This document shows, in pieces, positions 1 through 10,346 of a stretch of DNA of 64,000 nucleotides. A program made the position numbers and the translations under genes. Under the pieces are notes generated by a model, which was given only the letters and a program-made list of their open reading frames with translations, made no database searches and was not told the origin of the DNA. Location: contig CBFGOI010000009.1 in NCBI GenBank assembly GCA_965650335.1, forward strand, positions 5,127 to 69,126, in the 5' to 3' direction. The stretch comes from Paradesertivirga sp965650335 (GTDB lineage Bacteria; Bacteroidota; Bacteroidia; Sphingobacteriales; Sphingobacteriaceae). Position 1 is the stretch's first letter. Each line of letters starts with the position of its first letter.

Positions 1-1894
1 CTACTTCAGGGTCAACACTTATCCAGTTTTCGGTAAAATTCGGGCCAACAACTTCATCAGCCACTTCAGCGCGGCCAATATGTGCCCCAAAGTTGCGGAC
101 ACCAGGAATGGCTCTGAGTTCGTTACTGGCACGCTGGGTAATTCTTGTCATCGCTTCCAATGAAGTCCCAGGCTTTTCAACCCAATGCATCAGGAAATCG
201 TATTCCTTAAAATGGGGGAGAAACTCTTCACCCAGAAGGGGAGATAATCCAAAAGTGAGCAGAATAGTCGCCCCCATGATGATAAAAGCTTTTTTGGGCT
301 TTGCGATAATGCGGTGTAAAAAGTTTTCGTATTTAGGTTTAAGATAGAGAACAGGTTTTGGTTCCTTCTCCGGCTCGCTTGCATTGCCGGATGTATAACG
401 GTTCTTTAACAGTATGAGGGAAAGTGCCGGTGTTAATGTTAAGGCAACGAATAGGGAAGCCATAATAGCCAGCATATACGATAAAGCCAGCGGCTGAAAA
501 AATGAACCTGACAATCCCGGAAGGAAAAACACAGGCATTAATACCAACGCTACAATCAAGCTACCGTAAACCACCGCACTCCGTACTTCCATCGATGCGG
601 TAAATACCACCTGGATAGCAGGCTTTGGCTGCGCAAGAAGTGCGTTCTGTTTTAACCTCCTTACAATATTTTCTACGTCGATAATGGCATCATCTACCAC
701 TTCACCGAGTGCGATTACTAAACCAGCAAGCACCATAGTATCAATCGTTCCGCCACGGTAATGGAGTACAATCATGGCAATCACTAAAGAGAGCGGGATT
801 GCCAGCACGCTGATTAAAGCTGTCCGCCAGTCTTTTAAAAAGAAGAAAAGTACCAAAATAACCAGAATACAGCCTATCAGGAGCGCCTTGTTAAGGTTGT
901 GCAGAGACATTTCGATAAAGGTTGCGGGGCGGAAGATCGTCGAATCGAAGGTCATACCCTTCATAGCAGGACGCATTTCTTCAATCACCTTTTCTACCTG
1001 CCGGGTTACTTCCAGCGAGTTTGCCTGCGGCTGTTTTTCAACGATAAGCAATAAACCGGGCCCATCGTTAATAATGGCATCGCCGATAGGGGCGCGGAAA
1101 CCTTCTGTAACTTCAGCTATTTCTCCTAAACGAACCTGAAGCCCGTTCTTTGTGGAAAGGGTAACCTGGGCCAGGTCTTCTGCCTGGTAAATAGTCGGAA
1201 GGTGCGATACTGCCATGCGCTGGTTGGGCATGTCGACAAAACCGCCGCCGAACTGGCGTGTCGCATCGCTTACCGCAGTAACCACCTGGCTTAGTTGCAG
1301 ATTGTTGGCATATAAACGCTCTGGATTTACCTTGACCTGCAATTGCCTGTCGCGCTGACCCCAGATTGCCACATTGGCTACACCCGGGATAGACATCAAC
1401 CTTGGACGCATAGTCCAGCGCACCTCGGTTGTCATCGCCATTTGGGAAAGCGTTTTTGAACTTACTCCAACTTTCAGTACCCTGCTGGTTGATGATAAAG
1501 GCGTAAGCATAACGGGTGGCCGTGCAACTGCGGGAAGGGTGGTAGCTACCCTTGTCAGCCTTTCCTGAACCAATTGTCTTGCTTCAATAACCCCGGTTCC
1601 TTTCTTGAAATCAAGCACGATTGAGGCTAAACCGAGCACCGACTTTGAGCGAAGCCTTGTTGTATTCGGTGTACCGTTCAACGCGTTTTCGATAGGAACA
1701 GCAATTAAGGCTTCAACCTCTGCTGTGGACAAACCCGGTGCTTCCACTTGTATTTCTACATAGGGAGGTGCAAATTCCGGAAATACATCATAGGACGCGT
1801 TTTTCACGACATTGTAGCCTACTATCATCAGCAGGCCCATGAGGGCAACCACAATAACTCGTAGTTGCAGGGATGTTAATACCAGCCAGCGCAT
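1..1894 (-). CDS. CzcA/CusA-type heavy-metal efflux RND permease (3' end outside window)
   Basis: This is the inner-membrane proton-driven pump of a tripartite heavy-metal exporter. About 631 N-terminal residues are visible and the frame stays open to the left window edge. It starts MRWLVLTSLQLRVIVVAL (first membrane helix), continues with the periplasmic porter domain, then a membrane block carrying the family motif GEVVDDAIIDVENIVRRL, in which the paired Asp and the Glu fit the proton relay of the HME subfamily. The ATG overlaps the stop of the upstream adaptor gene by one base (TAATG), so the two are probably translationally coupled. With the adaptor and TolC genes it forms a czcCBA-type operon. 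Which metal is exported cannot be read from the sequence. Confidence 0.93.
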   Translation of the reverse strand, partial: MRWLVLTSLQLRVIVVALMGLLMIVGYNVVKNASYDVFPEFAPPYVEIQVEAPGLSTAEVEALIAVPIENALNGTPNTTRLRSKSVLGLASIVLDFKKGTGVIEARQLVQERLTRVATTLPAVARPPVMLTPLSSTSRVLKVGVSSKTLSQMAMTTEVRWTMRPRLMSIPGVANVAIWGQRDRQLQVKVNPERLYANNLQLSQVVTAVSDATRQFGGGFVDMPNQRMAVSHLPTIYQAEDLAQVTLSTKNGLQVRLGEIAEVTEGFRAPIGDAIINDGPGLLLIVEKQPQANSLEVTRQVEKVIEEMRPAMKGMTFDSTIFRPATFIEMSLHNLNKALLIGCILVILVLFFFLKDWRTALISVLAIPLSLVIAMIVLHYRGGTIDTMVLAGLVIALGEVVDDAIIDVENIVRRLKQNALLAQPKPAIQVVFTASMEVRSAVVYGSLIVALVLMPVFFLPGLSGSFFQPLALSYMLAIMASLFVALTLTPALSLILLKNRYTSGNASEPEKEPKPVLYLKPKYENFLHRIIAKPKKAFIIMGATILLTFGLSPLLGEEFLPHFKEYDFLMHWVEKPGTSLEAMTRITQRASNELRAIPGVRNFGAHIGRAEVADEVVGPNFTENWISVDPEV

Positions 1895-3084
1895 TATTTA
1901 CCTCCCCCAAATTCTGTCCCGAACAACTCTGCAGTGCCATCGGTAACTATTTTGGCACCGATAGCCGGGCCGCTTTTTAAGAGTGCACGATTATTTGCTA
2001 CTTTCAAAAGTTCCACGCGCCTTCGCACAAATACATTGGGTTCGGTATTTTCATATACCCATGTATTACCATAAATATCATACACAACCGAAGGGTAAGG
2101 AACCACGAGCCCGGATACATTGCCTTTATATGGTAACGTTACGCTGATTTTTTGTCCAGGCCTGAATGTGCCGCGGCTATTGTCAATCTCATAATATAGG
2201 TCTACCGAACTGGCCAGTGGGTCGGATGTTGAAGGGCCGGTAACCGGACGAGCGGTAACTGAACCTGATGCGCCGGTGAATTCGGATAGTCCCTGCACAT
2301 AGGCGTTTGCACGAACATCAATTTGGGCTTCATCTCCGGCATATACCGGTACCCTAACCCATAAATTTTGCAGGGAAACAATGTCTGCTATGGGGGCGGC
2401 ATTTGCCAGAACCTGATTACTGCTGCTATACACTTTCTGAATTACGCCGCTTATCGGTGCTTCAATACTCAATGAAGACATGCGGCTGGCCAGAGCCTGA
2501 CTATTGTTTCCTTTCAATAACTGCTGCCGGTTTCTGGCTACCCGAAGCTGAGCGGCAATTACAGCCAGTTCTGCTTCGGCTTCCTGTTTGGCCCGCAAGC
2601 TTCCGGCTTTTTCCTGATAAAGCTGTGATGTACGTTTTACTTTTTCAAGTGCAACATTATACTGGATCTGTCTTTGCGAAACGTCTTCTCCCGCATTTAA
2701 CATGTCTTTCTCTGATGGAAGGATAATCAGGCGCGCCAACTGCTGACCTCTTGATACCTGCTGGCCCGCCGTTATCGTACGGCCACTTCCCGCTGCTACC
2801 AATGTACCGGCAACCGGTGCGGTAAGTGTAATTGTTTTACCGGGAACGGCAACTATTTCGGCACTGAAAGAACGGCTGTTGTTTACCAGATCGTTCTGCA
2901 CTTCAACGGTCTTTATCCCGAGGCGTTCTACAGCCTTCGGAGTAAGTGTGATTCTATTTAAATCACCTTCTTTAACGGGATTACTTTGCTCCGCAGGGCC
3001 TTTGGCTTTTTCTTCTTTTTTACCGCCCTCGCAGGCACCGGTAATAAAAGTTCCCGCAAGTAAGATGACGAAAAGGTATCTCAT
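1894..3084 (-). CDS. CzcB-type RND efflux periplasmic adaptor (lipoprotein)
   Basis: This is the membrane-fusion protein that links the RND pump at 1-1894 to the outer-membrane channel at 3093-4460. The 396 residues begin with a lipoprotein signal (ITGAC, Cys18 as lipidation site). A barrel-sandwich (lipoyl-like) half follows at about 75-115 (APVAGTLVAAGSGRTITAGQQVSRGQQL), then a long alpha-hairpin rich in Ala, Glu and Gln (about 125-200), the second lipoyl half (APISGVIQKVYSSSNQVL) and beta-barrel and membrane-proximal domains (GQKISVTLPY, TDGTAELFG). Length and order are typical of the HlyD/CusB group. It sits 8 bp downstream of the TolC gene and overlaps the pump gene. Confidence 0.93.
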   Translation of the reverse strand: MRYLFVILLAGTFITGACEGGKKEEKAKGPAEQSNPVKEGDLNRITLTPKAVERLGIKTVEVQNDLVNNSRSFSAEIVAVPGKTITLTAPVAGTLVAAGSGRTITAGQQVSRGQQLARLIILPSEKDMLNAGEDVSQRQIQYNVALEKVKRTSQLYQEKAGSLRAKQEAEAELAVIAAQLRVARNRQQLLKGNNSQALASRMSSLSIEAPISGVIQKVYSSSNQVLANAAPIADIVSLQNLWVRVPVYAGDEAQIDVRANAYVQGLSEFTGASGSVTARPVTGPSTSDPLASSVDLYYEIDNSRGTFRPGQKISVTLPYKGNVSGLVVPYPSVVYDIYGNTWVYENTEPNVFVRRRVELLKVANNRALLKSGPAIGAKIVTDGTAELFGTEFGGGK

Positions 3085-3092
3085 AGTTTGTA

Positions 3093-4460
3093 TTAATTTT
3101 TTTCAGTTTTTTTACCGATACTTAAATTAAGCTGACTTACCGAGCGGCGGAGTTCCGCTTCAATTTCAGCTTTGCGAAGCAAGCCATTAGTAAGTTGCCG
3201 CATAGCCTCCAGAACCGGGAGGTATGAAATGTCGCCTCGTTTAAAGGCCAATTGCGAAAGCTGGACGGCTTCCTGCAAGGCGGGCAAAGTTTTACCGTTC
3301 CAGATTTGGTATGACTTTAAGGTTTGTTCATATCTGTCGTACGCGTTTGCCACGTCGAGCGAAATTCGCTGGCGGATGGCTACATAGTTGAAAGAAGCTT
3401 GTTCCATTTCTGCCCTTGCCCGCGCAATTTTCCCCTGGTTACGGTTAAGTACAGGAAGTTCCATTTGTATCCCCGGATTAAAAGTGTTGGGCAAGAGCTC
3501 GCTTCCTCCCTTGCCATCAATATGCTGAAAGTTTAAGGTTGCCATAAAGTTTAGTATCCGCGAACGTTCCCAGCCGAGGCGGTTAGCGCCAGACGTTATT
3601 GCCAGGGCCGCCGACTGCAATTCTGGCTGATTTTCAAAAGCAAGCCTGAGGTATTCGTCCTTCGACACCTTTTGATTTATAAAGTCTGTCTTTGAGAGGA
3701 CATACGTTAACGTGGTGTCGGGCGAATACCCCAGTAGTGTGTTTAGACGGTGGGCGAAAAGTATAGTATCAAGGCTTGCTTTGTTGTATTCATCTATGGC
3801 CGCTGCACTATCGGCGCGGGTGGTTAGTGTTTCCAGTTCACTGATATCCCCCAGGCGGAAGCGAACATTTGACAGAACTTGTATTTCTTTTCGTATTAGG
3901 GCGGTTTGGTTTAATATCGCGGCCCGTTCTTTGGCCCATTGCAAATCAGCGAAAGAAGTTTGAACGTCGCGAATTAAGGTATAGCCGCGCTGGAGCATAT
4001 TTTGAGCGGTACGTTCTATTTCGGTGTGCGCAAGTGCTATTCGCTTCGGTCGCTGCCATAAAAAGTCGAGCCCAAAATTGATATATCCCGATACATTTAT
4101 TCCGCCGGAAGGCAAAAGATACCGCAGGAGCGGATTTGATACCATACCGGCATCGGTTAAATCTGCCTGTGCAATGGTGATGCTGGCTAAGTCGGCTTGA
4201 TACTGAGGATTGTTGAAGAGCGCCAGAGAAATTGCCTCCTCTTCTATAATCCCATCATTCATTTGAACTTTTGGAGGAAGGAGACTAAGGCCTGGTTTTA
4301 CTTCCTTGGCTAACTCATAACCAAACTGTTGTTTAATTTTTTCGCTTACAGTATTCCGGGAAACTTTCGATCGAGTAGAACAAGAACTCAACCCTACAAG
4401 ACAGATAAATCCTGTAACTTTACCGCACAAACTTATAAATGTGGAAGCTTTTAGCTGCAT
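3093..4460 (-). CDS. CzcC-type outer-membrane efflux channel (TolC family lipoprotein)
   Basis: This is the outer-membrane duct of the heavy-metal efflux system and the first gene of the minus-strand operon. The 455 residues carry a lipoprotein signal with lipobox GLSSC (Cys27). The rest is the helical TolC repeat pattern (AQADLTDAGMVSNPLLRYLLP in the first repeat, LNFQHIDGKGG and FNPGIQMELPVLNRNQGKIARARAEMEQA in the second). The phrase PVLNRNQGKIARARAE is the usual mark of CusC/CzcC channels. The promoter should lie in the roughly 140 bp between this gene and the next one to the right. No convincing metal-regulator palindrome is visible there. Confidence 0.92.
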   Translation of the reverse strand: MQLKASTFISLCGKVTGFICLVGLSSCSTRSKVSRNTVSEKIKQQFGYELAKEVKPGLSLLPPKVQMNDGIIEEEAISLALFNNPQYQADLASITIAQADLTDAGMVSNPLLRYLLPSGGINVSGYINFGLDFLWQRPKRIALAHTEIERTAQNMLQRGYTLIRDVQTSFADLQWAKERAAILNQTALIRKEIQVLSNVRFRLGDISELETLTTRADSAAAIDEYNKASLDTILFAHRLNTLLGYSPDTTLTYVLSKTDFINQKVSKDEYLRLAFENQPELQSAALAITSGANRLGWERSRILNFMATLNFQHIDGKGGSELLPNTFNPGIQMELPVLNRNQGKIARARAEMEQASFNYVAIRQRISLDVANAYDRYEQTLKSYQIWNGKTLPALQEAVQLSQLAFKRGDISYLPVLEAMRQLTNGLLRKAEIEAELRRSVSQLNLSIGKKTEKN

Positions 4461-4600
4461 TTAGCTAATGTAGACATGAAATCTCAAGCAAATCTTAAGT
4501 TATAAGTTTTAGAAAAAGTCGGGTATGAATTTGCTGGAAACTTTAGCAAATCCCAGAAGTGACTAGTACGTATTAAGACTTTATATCAGAGAGATGAAAC

Positions 4601-6562
4601 CTAATTTGGACTTCTTAATTTCCCGTTTTTAAATAAGAAATATGCCGTCTGATAATAAGCTATCGCTTGTTCTACTAAAGTTTTAGGCAAACTAGTCGGA
4701 GTTTGCAAATTCTGGCTTTTATTATATAAATACGTTTCTACCTTTTTCTGCGGAGATAGGATAACCAGGCTATCCTGTTTCATGTAAGCTAATTTTTGAT
4801 ATGTCCCGAGTACTATTCTGGGAGAATAGCTTGTTGATAAGACATTTTTCCCGAACAAATTACTTCGGTATTGCCATCCAAGAATATTAAATAAAGTTGG
4901 ATACAAATCTATTTGAGAACACATCTTATCAATTTTACCATTGTTTCCCTGCGGTAGATTATAAATCATACAAGGTATATGATATTTAGAAATATCTATT
5001 TCGTTTTTACCTGCACTACTTGCACAATGGTCTGCAACGAAGATTATCACAGTATTCTTGAACCATGGTTTTGTCTTGATCTTTCGTAAAAAATCTCCAA
5101 TGGCGTAATCGGTATACTTTACTGCACCTTCTCGTCCTGATCCGGAGGGTATATCAACAGCACCTGATGGATATGTAAACGGACGATGATTGGAAGTGGT
5201 CATTACAAAATTGTAAAATGGCTTACCCTTGGCGAAACTTCTATCTACGTTGTCGATTACAGCATTATATAAATCGCCGTCGCAAATACCCCAGGCATTT
5301 TCAAAAGTCACTTGCTTGTCCGAAATAATTGTGCGATGTGTTTTATAATTATCTCCTACGCTTATATTTCTTCCCCTATCAATAATATTGAACCCATTTG
5401 AGCTGAAATATTGGTTCATGTTGTCGAAATAGCCATCCCCGCCATAAAAGAAGGATGTGCTATATCCTTTCTGTCTGAATATCTCTCCGATAGTTGACAA
5501 GTTTTCATTGTGAGGTCTTCTGACGATACTATTACCCGGTGTAGGTGGTACTGCTAAACTTAGTGCTTCCATACCTCGAACTGTTCTGGTACCGGTTGCA
5601 TACATGTTAGTAAAGAGAAGGCTTTTCTCTGCAATTGAGTCAAGAACTGGAGTAAGGTTTTGAGTATTTCCAAAATGTGACATGAAATCTGCACTGAAAC
5701 TTTCTATCGTTATCATGATTACGTTAGGCATCTGAGAATTTTCAGCCCGCGACACTGTTCTCAAAATGGATTCTCCATTTTCAATAAATGATGATTCAGG
5801 TTCCTTTAACTCTTCCCTTATTAGTGAAAAAGCTGTCTTATTATCTAATAGAGCATAGAATTGCTGATAATTCAATTCGTTGTTCTTAAAAGCAGCGAAG
5901 AAGGAATAAGTACCTGCCTTTGACAATTCATTTTGATACCGGTTAGGAGAACTTTCTGCCCAATCATTTTTTACTGAAATGATATATATAGCCCCAAGAG
6001 ACCAGAGTACGCCGGTAAAGACCAGGCGATGCTTAAATGAGGTTCTGGAATTAAAGCTTTTAGAGAATGCACCAAATTTTCTAAATAGAATGATGACTAT
6101 CAGAGTAACCAGTAAGACATAGCTAATTAAGATAGGAAGAGGGTACGACTCATTGATATTATTAATTACCTCGAAAGTATAAATCAGATAATCAACAGCA
6201 ATAAAATTAAATCGGCTCTCAAATTCCTGCCAAAAGGTGAGTTCAGCAAAAAATGAAAACAGACTTATTAAAACCATTAAGGATATTATCACATAGTTGA
6301 CTATGTAGTTAAATTTTGATTTTAATAGCTTTCCGGGCAATAAAAGGAGATATAACGAATATGGAATAGTATAGAAGACAGCTACACCTACATCAAAAAT
6401 AAAACCCTTTATAAAGAGGACGAAGCAAGGGAAAAAACTAATATCTGCTTTAGAAAATGAAAATACTGTGAGTAATGCCCGGACTATGAAGGAAATTACT
6501 ATAAAGTAAACGATAAAGGCACAAAGAGCACTGTACCTGCTTCTCGGAAATTGTTTTATCAT
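4601..6562 (-). CDS. LTA synthase / phosphoglycerol transferase-like sulfatase-superfamily membrane protein
   Basis: This 653-residue protein has about five N-terminal membrane helices (residues 10-180) followed by a periplasmic alkaline-phosphatase-superfamily domain starting NVIMITIESFSADFMSHFG. The family features are visible: the metal-binding Glu in TIES, a Thr-containing segment GTRTVRGMEAL where the LtaS nucleophile Thr lies, and the C-terminal metal-binding ADHC. LtaS and MdoB transfer phosphoglycerol from a lipid donor. In Bacteroidota, which lack lipoteichoic acid, the acceptor is unknown, so the exact reaction is open. It is monocistronic or first of a short unit, with a TAnnTTTG-type element (minus strand) at 6591-6598. 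PAP2 phosphatases nearby suggest a shared role in lipid-linked phosphate metabolism. Confidence 0.85.
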   Translation of the reverse strand: MIKQFPRSRYSALCAFIVYFIVISFIVRALLTVFSFSKADISFFPCFVLFIKGFIFDVGVAVFYTIPYSLYLLLLPGKLLKSKFNYIVNYVIISLMVLISLFSFFAELTFWQEFESRFNFIAVDYLIYTFEVINNINESYPLPILISYVLLVTLIVIILFRKFGAFSKSFNSRTSFKHRLVFTGVLWSLGAIYIISVKNDWAESSPNRYQNELSKAGTYSFFAAFKNNELNYQQFYALLDNKTAFSLIREELKEPESSFIENGESILRTVSRAENSQMPNVIMITIESFSADFMSHFGNTQNLTPVLDSIAEKSLLFTNMYATGTRTVRGMEALSLAVPPTPGNSIVRRPHNENLSTIGEIFRQKGYSTSFFYGGDGYFDNMNQYFSSNGFNIIDRGRNISVGDNYKTHRTIISDKQVTFENAWGICDGDLYNAVIDNVDRSFAKGKPFYNFVMTTSNHRPFTYPSGAVDIPSGSGREGAVKYTDYAIGDFLRKIKTKPWFKNTVIIFVADHCASSAGKNEIDISKYHIPCMIYNLPQGNNGKIDKMCSQIDLYPTLFNILGWQYRSNLFGKNVLSTSYSPRIVLGTYQKLAYMKQDSLVILSPQKKVETYLYNKSQNLQTPTSLPKTLVEQAIAYYQTAYFLFKNGKLRSPN

Positions 6563-6590
6563 TAACGTTTAAATTCGATTGACTACTACG

Positions 6591-6598
6591 CAAAATTA
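6591..6598 (-). promoter_or_regulatory. Putative -7 promoter element (TAATTTTG) for the LTA synthase-like gene
   Basis: The minus strand reads TAATTTTG, an exact match to the Bacteroidota -7 consensus TAnnTTTG, 28 bp upstream of the start codon at 6562. No clear TTG-type -33 element is seen about 20 bp further upstream, so the call rests on one element only. Confidence 0.4.
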
Positions 6599-6626
6599 AG
6601 GTTTCAGGGCTAGAGTTACGCATTGC

Positions 6627-9170
6627 TTAAAACCTTTGGCGCAAAGCAATTGATGGTTGCAGCCCTTCATCGGAGTATCCCGCGACAGCTCTAATGAAAA
6701 GGCGATTAAACGGAGCGATAAATATACCAGCCCCATATCCCTGATGAATGGTGGCGGATTTTTCATGTTTCACCCAAACTCTGCCAGCGTCATAGAATCC
6801 GATTAACCCGACTTTACCCGGCAGAACATAATGAAGGAAGTTTGGAAGTGTAATGCGGGCTTCAAAATTATTATAAGCGAGATGGTCTCCGGCAAAACGA
6901 AATTTTCTGTAGCCTAGTAAATTATCCTGGCTGCCTAAAAATGCGCTTTGATAAAACGTAGTTTGGCCAAAGGTTAAACCTCCGCCCATACGGTTTGCAA
7001 AAACAACCCTGCCTTTATAAAAGGATTTGTACAAAGATAGCTGAGGGAAAACTTGCGCATAATCTTCTGAGTATTTGTTTAACCCTTCAAAGCCCTGAAT
7101 CTTAAGAGTGAAGTTAAGCCCTTTCGAAGGAAGGATTTTGTTATCACGGAGATCCCAGCTTAAATTGAAATTTAAGCCTGCATGGGATTTATCCTCTGAT
7201 AAATTTTCGAATTGGCTGGTTATTACCGGATCATTAATGAACCGTCCCAGGTTGTCCCTGGTGCTAAATCTGAAATACTGAAATGACGGGCCGGCAGATA
7301 CAGATAGCGTTTTACTGGTATTGAAACGCAATTTCGGATCTAACTGAAGATAGGAATACTTAACTCAATAAAACGTTCTAAAATCTCCCGTTTGATCAAA
7401 ATCCGTTTCATTTCCTCGGCCGAAGAAATTTAGAATATTTCCCTTAAAGTCGCTGAAGCCGTTAATCGTTAGATCTGTGTTTTTTAAAACCGATATCCAT
7501 TCGGCGTTATATTGAAGCAAAAAAGACGTAGAGTTAAAGTTTTTAAGAACAGAAAACTTCTGCATGCTTCCATAGGGTTCTTTACGAAAACCTTCTTTGG
7601 TTATTTTATATCCCAAACCTAAAAATATTCCATCTACCGAGCGAAGATCAACCGTAGGAGCAATGCCCGTAGAATTGGTATATAGATTGGTGAAAACCTT
7701 TTTGGTGTTAAGTGTATCGTTTGAAGAATGTAAAGCAAAGTGCCTTCCGTTATCAATAAATTTATCATTGTCCCGGTTCTCATAAACATCAACTTTGCCT
7801 TTAAATGCGATTACCTCATAGGTTTTTTGACCCTCGCCACCAACAATTCTAATTTTGATTTTAGTTGTCGGGACATTGATTTTAAACACATCATTACCTT
7901 TTCCCGTAAAGAAACGCAGTTCCCTTGTTATATCTGGTTGGAAAGTATTCGAAAAGAGATTTTGATCCTTATTGCCTGATTTAGAAAGCTTGTAAATATT
8001 AACAACCATTCTTCCTTTTTCATCCTCCGTCATCTCTACCAATTCAGTTTTGTCCGAAGTGCGAATGTCCGTAACAGAATATAGGAAACGATAGTATTTG
8101 TCCATCGCACCAACCATATTGTCACGGCGACTTTTCAGTGTATTGAATATCAACTCCTTTCTGATTGATTTAGAGGACTCGGGCAGCTTGTTGACGGCAT
8201 CCATTATAATTCTGTCTGGCAAAGCTTTGACGAAATTATTCGTCATCTGCATCCATTCCTCATAAGTATATTGATTCAGAAACTGTTGATTCAGTTTTCG
8301 TCCATTGATAAAGAAAGCATTTACATCCTTATAATTAGGATTGAAGCCTTCAAGAAAGGATAGCAGACTTGTGCTTGCAACAGCTTTAGGCAATAAACCC
8401 TCATTGACATAAAGAACTTGATCCCTATCTCTCGGAACGACTAAATATTTTTTGCCATCACCTTTTTGCAGGTCTGCCCATCTCCATTGATCTTCATGTC
8501 TGCCCCAGTCTGCAATTAAAAGGTCAAGTAGCCGCGCTCTAAAGAAAACTGAGGAGTCAATCTTATTGTCGTTATCTTCATCCAGTTTGCCCAGCATTTT
8601 TATAGTGTTATCCGAATCACCTTCAGGTTCACGTAACTCCAATAAGCAAACTGTGCCTTCAAATTCTTCTGCATACTGACCTAACGCTTTATCCGTACCT
8701 ACTATTCCTATTATTGGATTAGTATGAGGAACTTTTACAGCTTTGGCTAAAACAGGAACAATCAATGCGGAATAAGGGTGTTGTGCAGAAAAATTATCGT
8801 CCACCCACTTCTCATAAGCTGAGCCGTGAATAACCTCAGGAGCCAAACCTTTTGAATACTTTTCTACACTTCGCAAAATCCACTCAACTCCAGCTTTGTC
8901 TTTAAGGCGTAAAGAATGAGATTGGTGGCCGCCACCCAATTCAGTGGGCATTAATCCAGTTGAAATTTCGGAAATCTTGATAATGGGTAATTTGGTGTTA
9001 GCCGCCCACTCCTTACGATAATTTTCTCCAAAAAGCTTTTTGTGAATGCTCGAAACATCATTATAAGAAGGGTGAAGACGAACCTCAGAGCTGTCTTTAA
9101 TTTGAAGTGTTTGCGCAGACAAAGCAATGGTGGCATTCACAAATAGGACGACAAAAAGTACTTTAATCAT
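6627..9170 (-). pseudogene. BamA/TamA-like outer-membrane surface antigen, interrupted by an in-frame TGA at 7365-7367
   Basis: One reading frame from the ATG at 9170 to the stop at 6627 would encode about 847 residues but is broken by a single TGA (7365-7367). Before it the frame reads GDFRTFY, after it VKYSYLQLDPKLRFNTSK, with no change of frame. The first 601 residues hold a signal peptide (VLFVNATIALSAQ) and a soluble domain. The last 245 residues are a D15/Bac_surface_Ag-type barrel: GGGLTFGQTTFYQSAFLGSQDNLLGYRKFRFAGD, FYDAGRVW, and the terminal strand ending SIALRQRF, whose final Phe is the BAM signal. A one-base CGA to TGA change would explain the break. Without readthrough the product lacks its barrel and should not be inserted. 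A sequencing error or real stop suppression is not excluded. Confidence 0.85.
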
Positions 9171-9214
9171 ATGGCGTTATTTGTTGGCTTTAAATTGACC
9201 TGATATGGCTTTTG

Positions 9215-10189
9215 TTAATTATCGGGCTTGTATGTTAGCGTCGGCAAAACAACTCCGTTGTTATACTGGAAATTAAATGAGACTTTTTTCTTTTTTACTC
9301 CCTCTTCTCTTTGAACTTTAGCATAGCGATGGTAATTATTGACTACTTGCCTGCCACTAAGATGCCCTAATGCGGCTCCCACAAATACGTCTGTAAACCA
9401 GTGTCTGTTTTCAGTAATCCGACTGATGCCGATTAAACTTGCTGCTGTGTAGGATATAATTGGAATTAACGGTTTATCTCGATATTCCATCGCATAAACG
9501 GTAGCAGCGGAAAATGCGACAGTGGTATGTCCAGATGGAAATGAGCTGTTCAGCTTTTTCCCATTCTTATCTTTTCCCACATTTGAAAATGGTCCGTGAA
9601 AGGTCGGCTCAGCATCAATCCTGTCGACACTATAAGAAGAAGGCCTTTCTCTTCCTGACAATGTTTTAAATATATAACTCATAGCTGCGCTAGTAAGGTA
9701 GGCTTGACTGGCTAAAAAAGTAGTGGTCTTGACCTTCTCATTATTAAAAGCAAACCCATAAGCACCGATTGCACCTAATGAGATGGCTTCATATATCCCA
9801 CCTGTATTAGTGATTCCTTTACTTATATTGGCCAGTGCCTTATTATCAGTTCTTAACTTTAAAGCCTGTTTTTGAATTGGTTCGTCTGCCAGGATCAGTA
9901 TACCTGTCACTGCTGCAAAGGCCCCAAATCGTGCCCATCCCTTAGCTCCGGTATGAAGAGGAGCTGTAAGTTGTTGTTTAAAATCACTGCCCAGCAAAAT
10001 GAAATAAGTTGAACCTGTAATTTGGGTTCTGTTATTATAGGCTTGTGGCTTGATGTTATTATCTTGCTTGCCTGCAGCATCGGTTTTCTTATTTAAGCTA
10101 TCAAGCTTTTGAACCAAAGAATCAGTTTTCTGAGCCATCGTGAAGATTGGAATTGAGACCAGTGTTATTAAAAAAAGCTTCAGTTTCAT
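9215..10189 (-). CDS. PAP2 (phosphatidic acid phosphatase type 2) superfamily protein
   Basis: This is a probable lipid-phosphate or undecaprenyl-diphosphate phosphatase of the cell envelope. The ATG at 10189 is preferred over one 39 bases upstream because it begins directly with a signal peptide (MKLKLFLITLVSIPIFTMAQ). All three PAP2 motifs are intact: KTLSGRERP (KX6RP), SFPSGH, and SRITENRHWFTDV (SRX5HX3D). The long spacer after the signal peptide (rich in Lys, Asp and Gln) is typical of Bacteroidota members with a periplasmic N-terminus. It is divergent from another PAP2 gene at 10347, and the shared 157-bp intergenic region carries repeated TTCAGA half-sites. Confidence 0.88.
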   Translation of the reverse strand: MKLKLFLITLVSIPIFTMAQKTDSLVQKLDSLNKKTDAAGKQDNNIKPQAYNNRTQITGSTYFILLGSDFKQQLTAPLHTGAKGWARFGAFAAVTGILILADEPIQKQALKLRTDNKALANISKGITNTGGIYEAISLGAIGAYGFAFNNEKVKTTTFLASQAYLTSAAMSYIFKTLSGRERPSSYSVDRIDAEPTFHGPFSNVGKDKNGKKLNSSFPSGHTTVAFSAATVYAMEYRDKPLIPIISYTAASLIGISRITENRHWFTDVFVGAALGHLSGRQVVNNYHRYAKVQREEGVKKKKVSFNFQYNNGVVLPTLTYKPDN

Positions 10190-10261
10190 AGGATGATAGT
10201 GTTGTTTTCGATCTAAATGTTTAAACAATAAAAAATGTTTGAACCGCTATACTACCGAAGT

Positions 10262-10328
10262 ATTCTGAAGAGAATCTGAAGATCGATGGTTAACTTCAGA
10301 ATTTCTACAAGATCGAGTCATAATTTTA
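10262..10328 (+). promoter_or_regulatory. Putative response-regulator binding region and -7-like element between divergent PAP2 genes
   Basis: TCTGAAG occurs at 10264-10270 and 10275-10281, an 11-bp phase that suits a dimeric OmpR-type regulator. On the other strand these read as TTCAGA repeats pointing at the leftward PAP2 gene. CAGAATTTCTACA lies at 10297-10309 and is followed 11 bp later by TAATTTTA (10321-10328), one base from the TAnnTTTG consensus. The same 13-mer, spacing and -7-like element recur before the response-regulator gene at 16533. Confidence 0.5.
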
Positions 10329-10346
10329 ATGATTATCGATTCTAGA

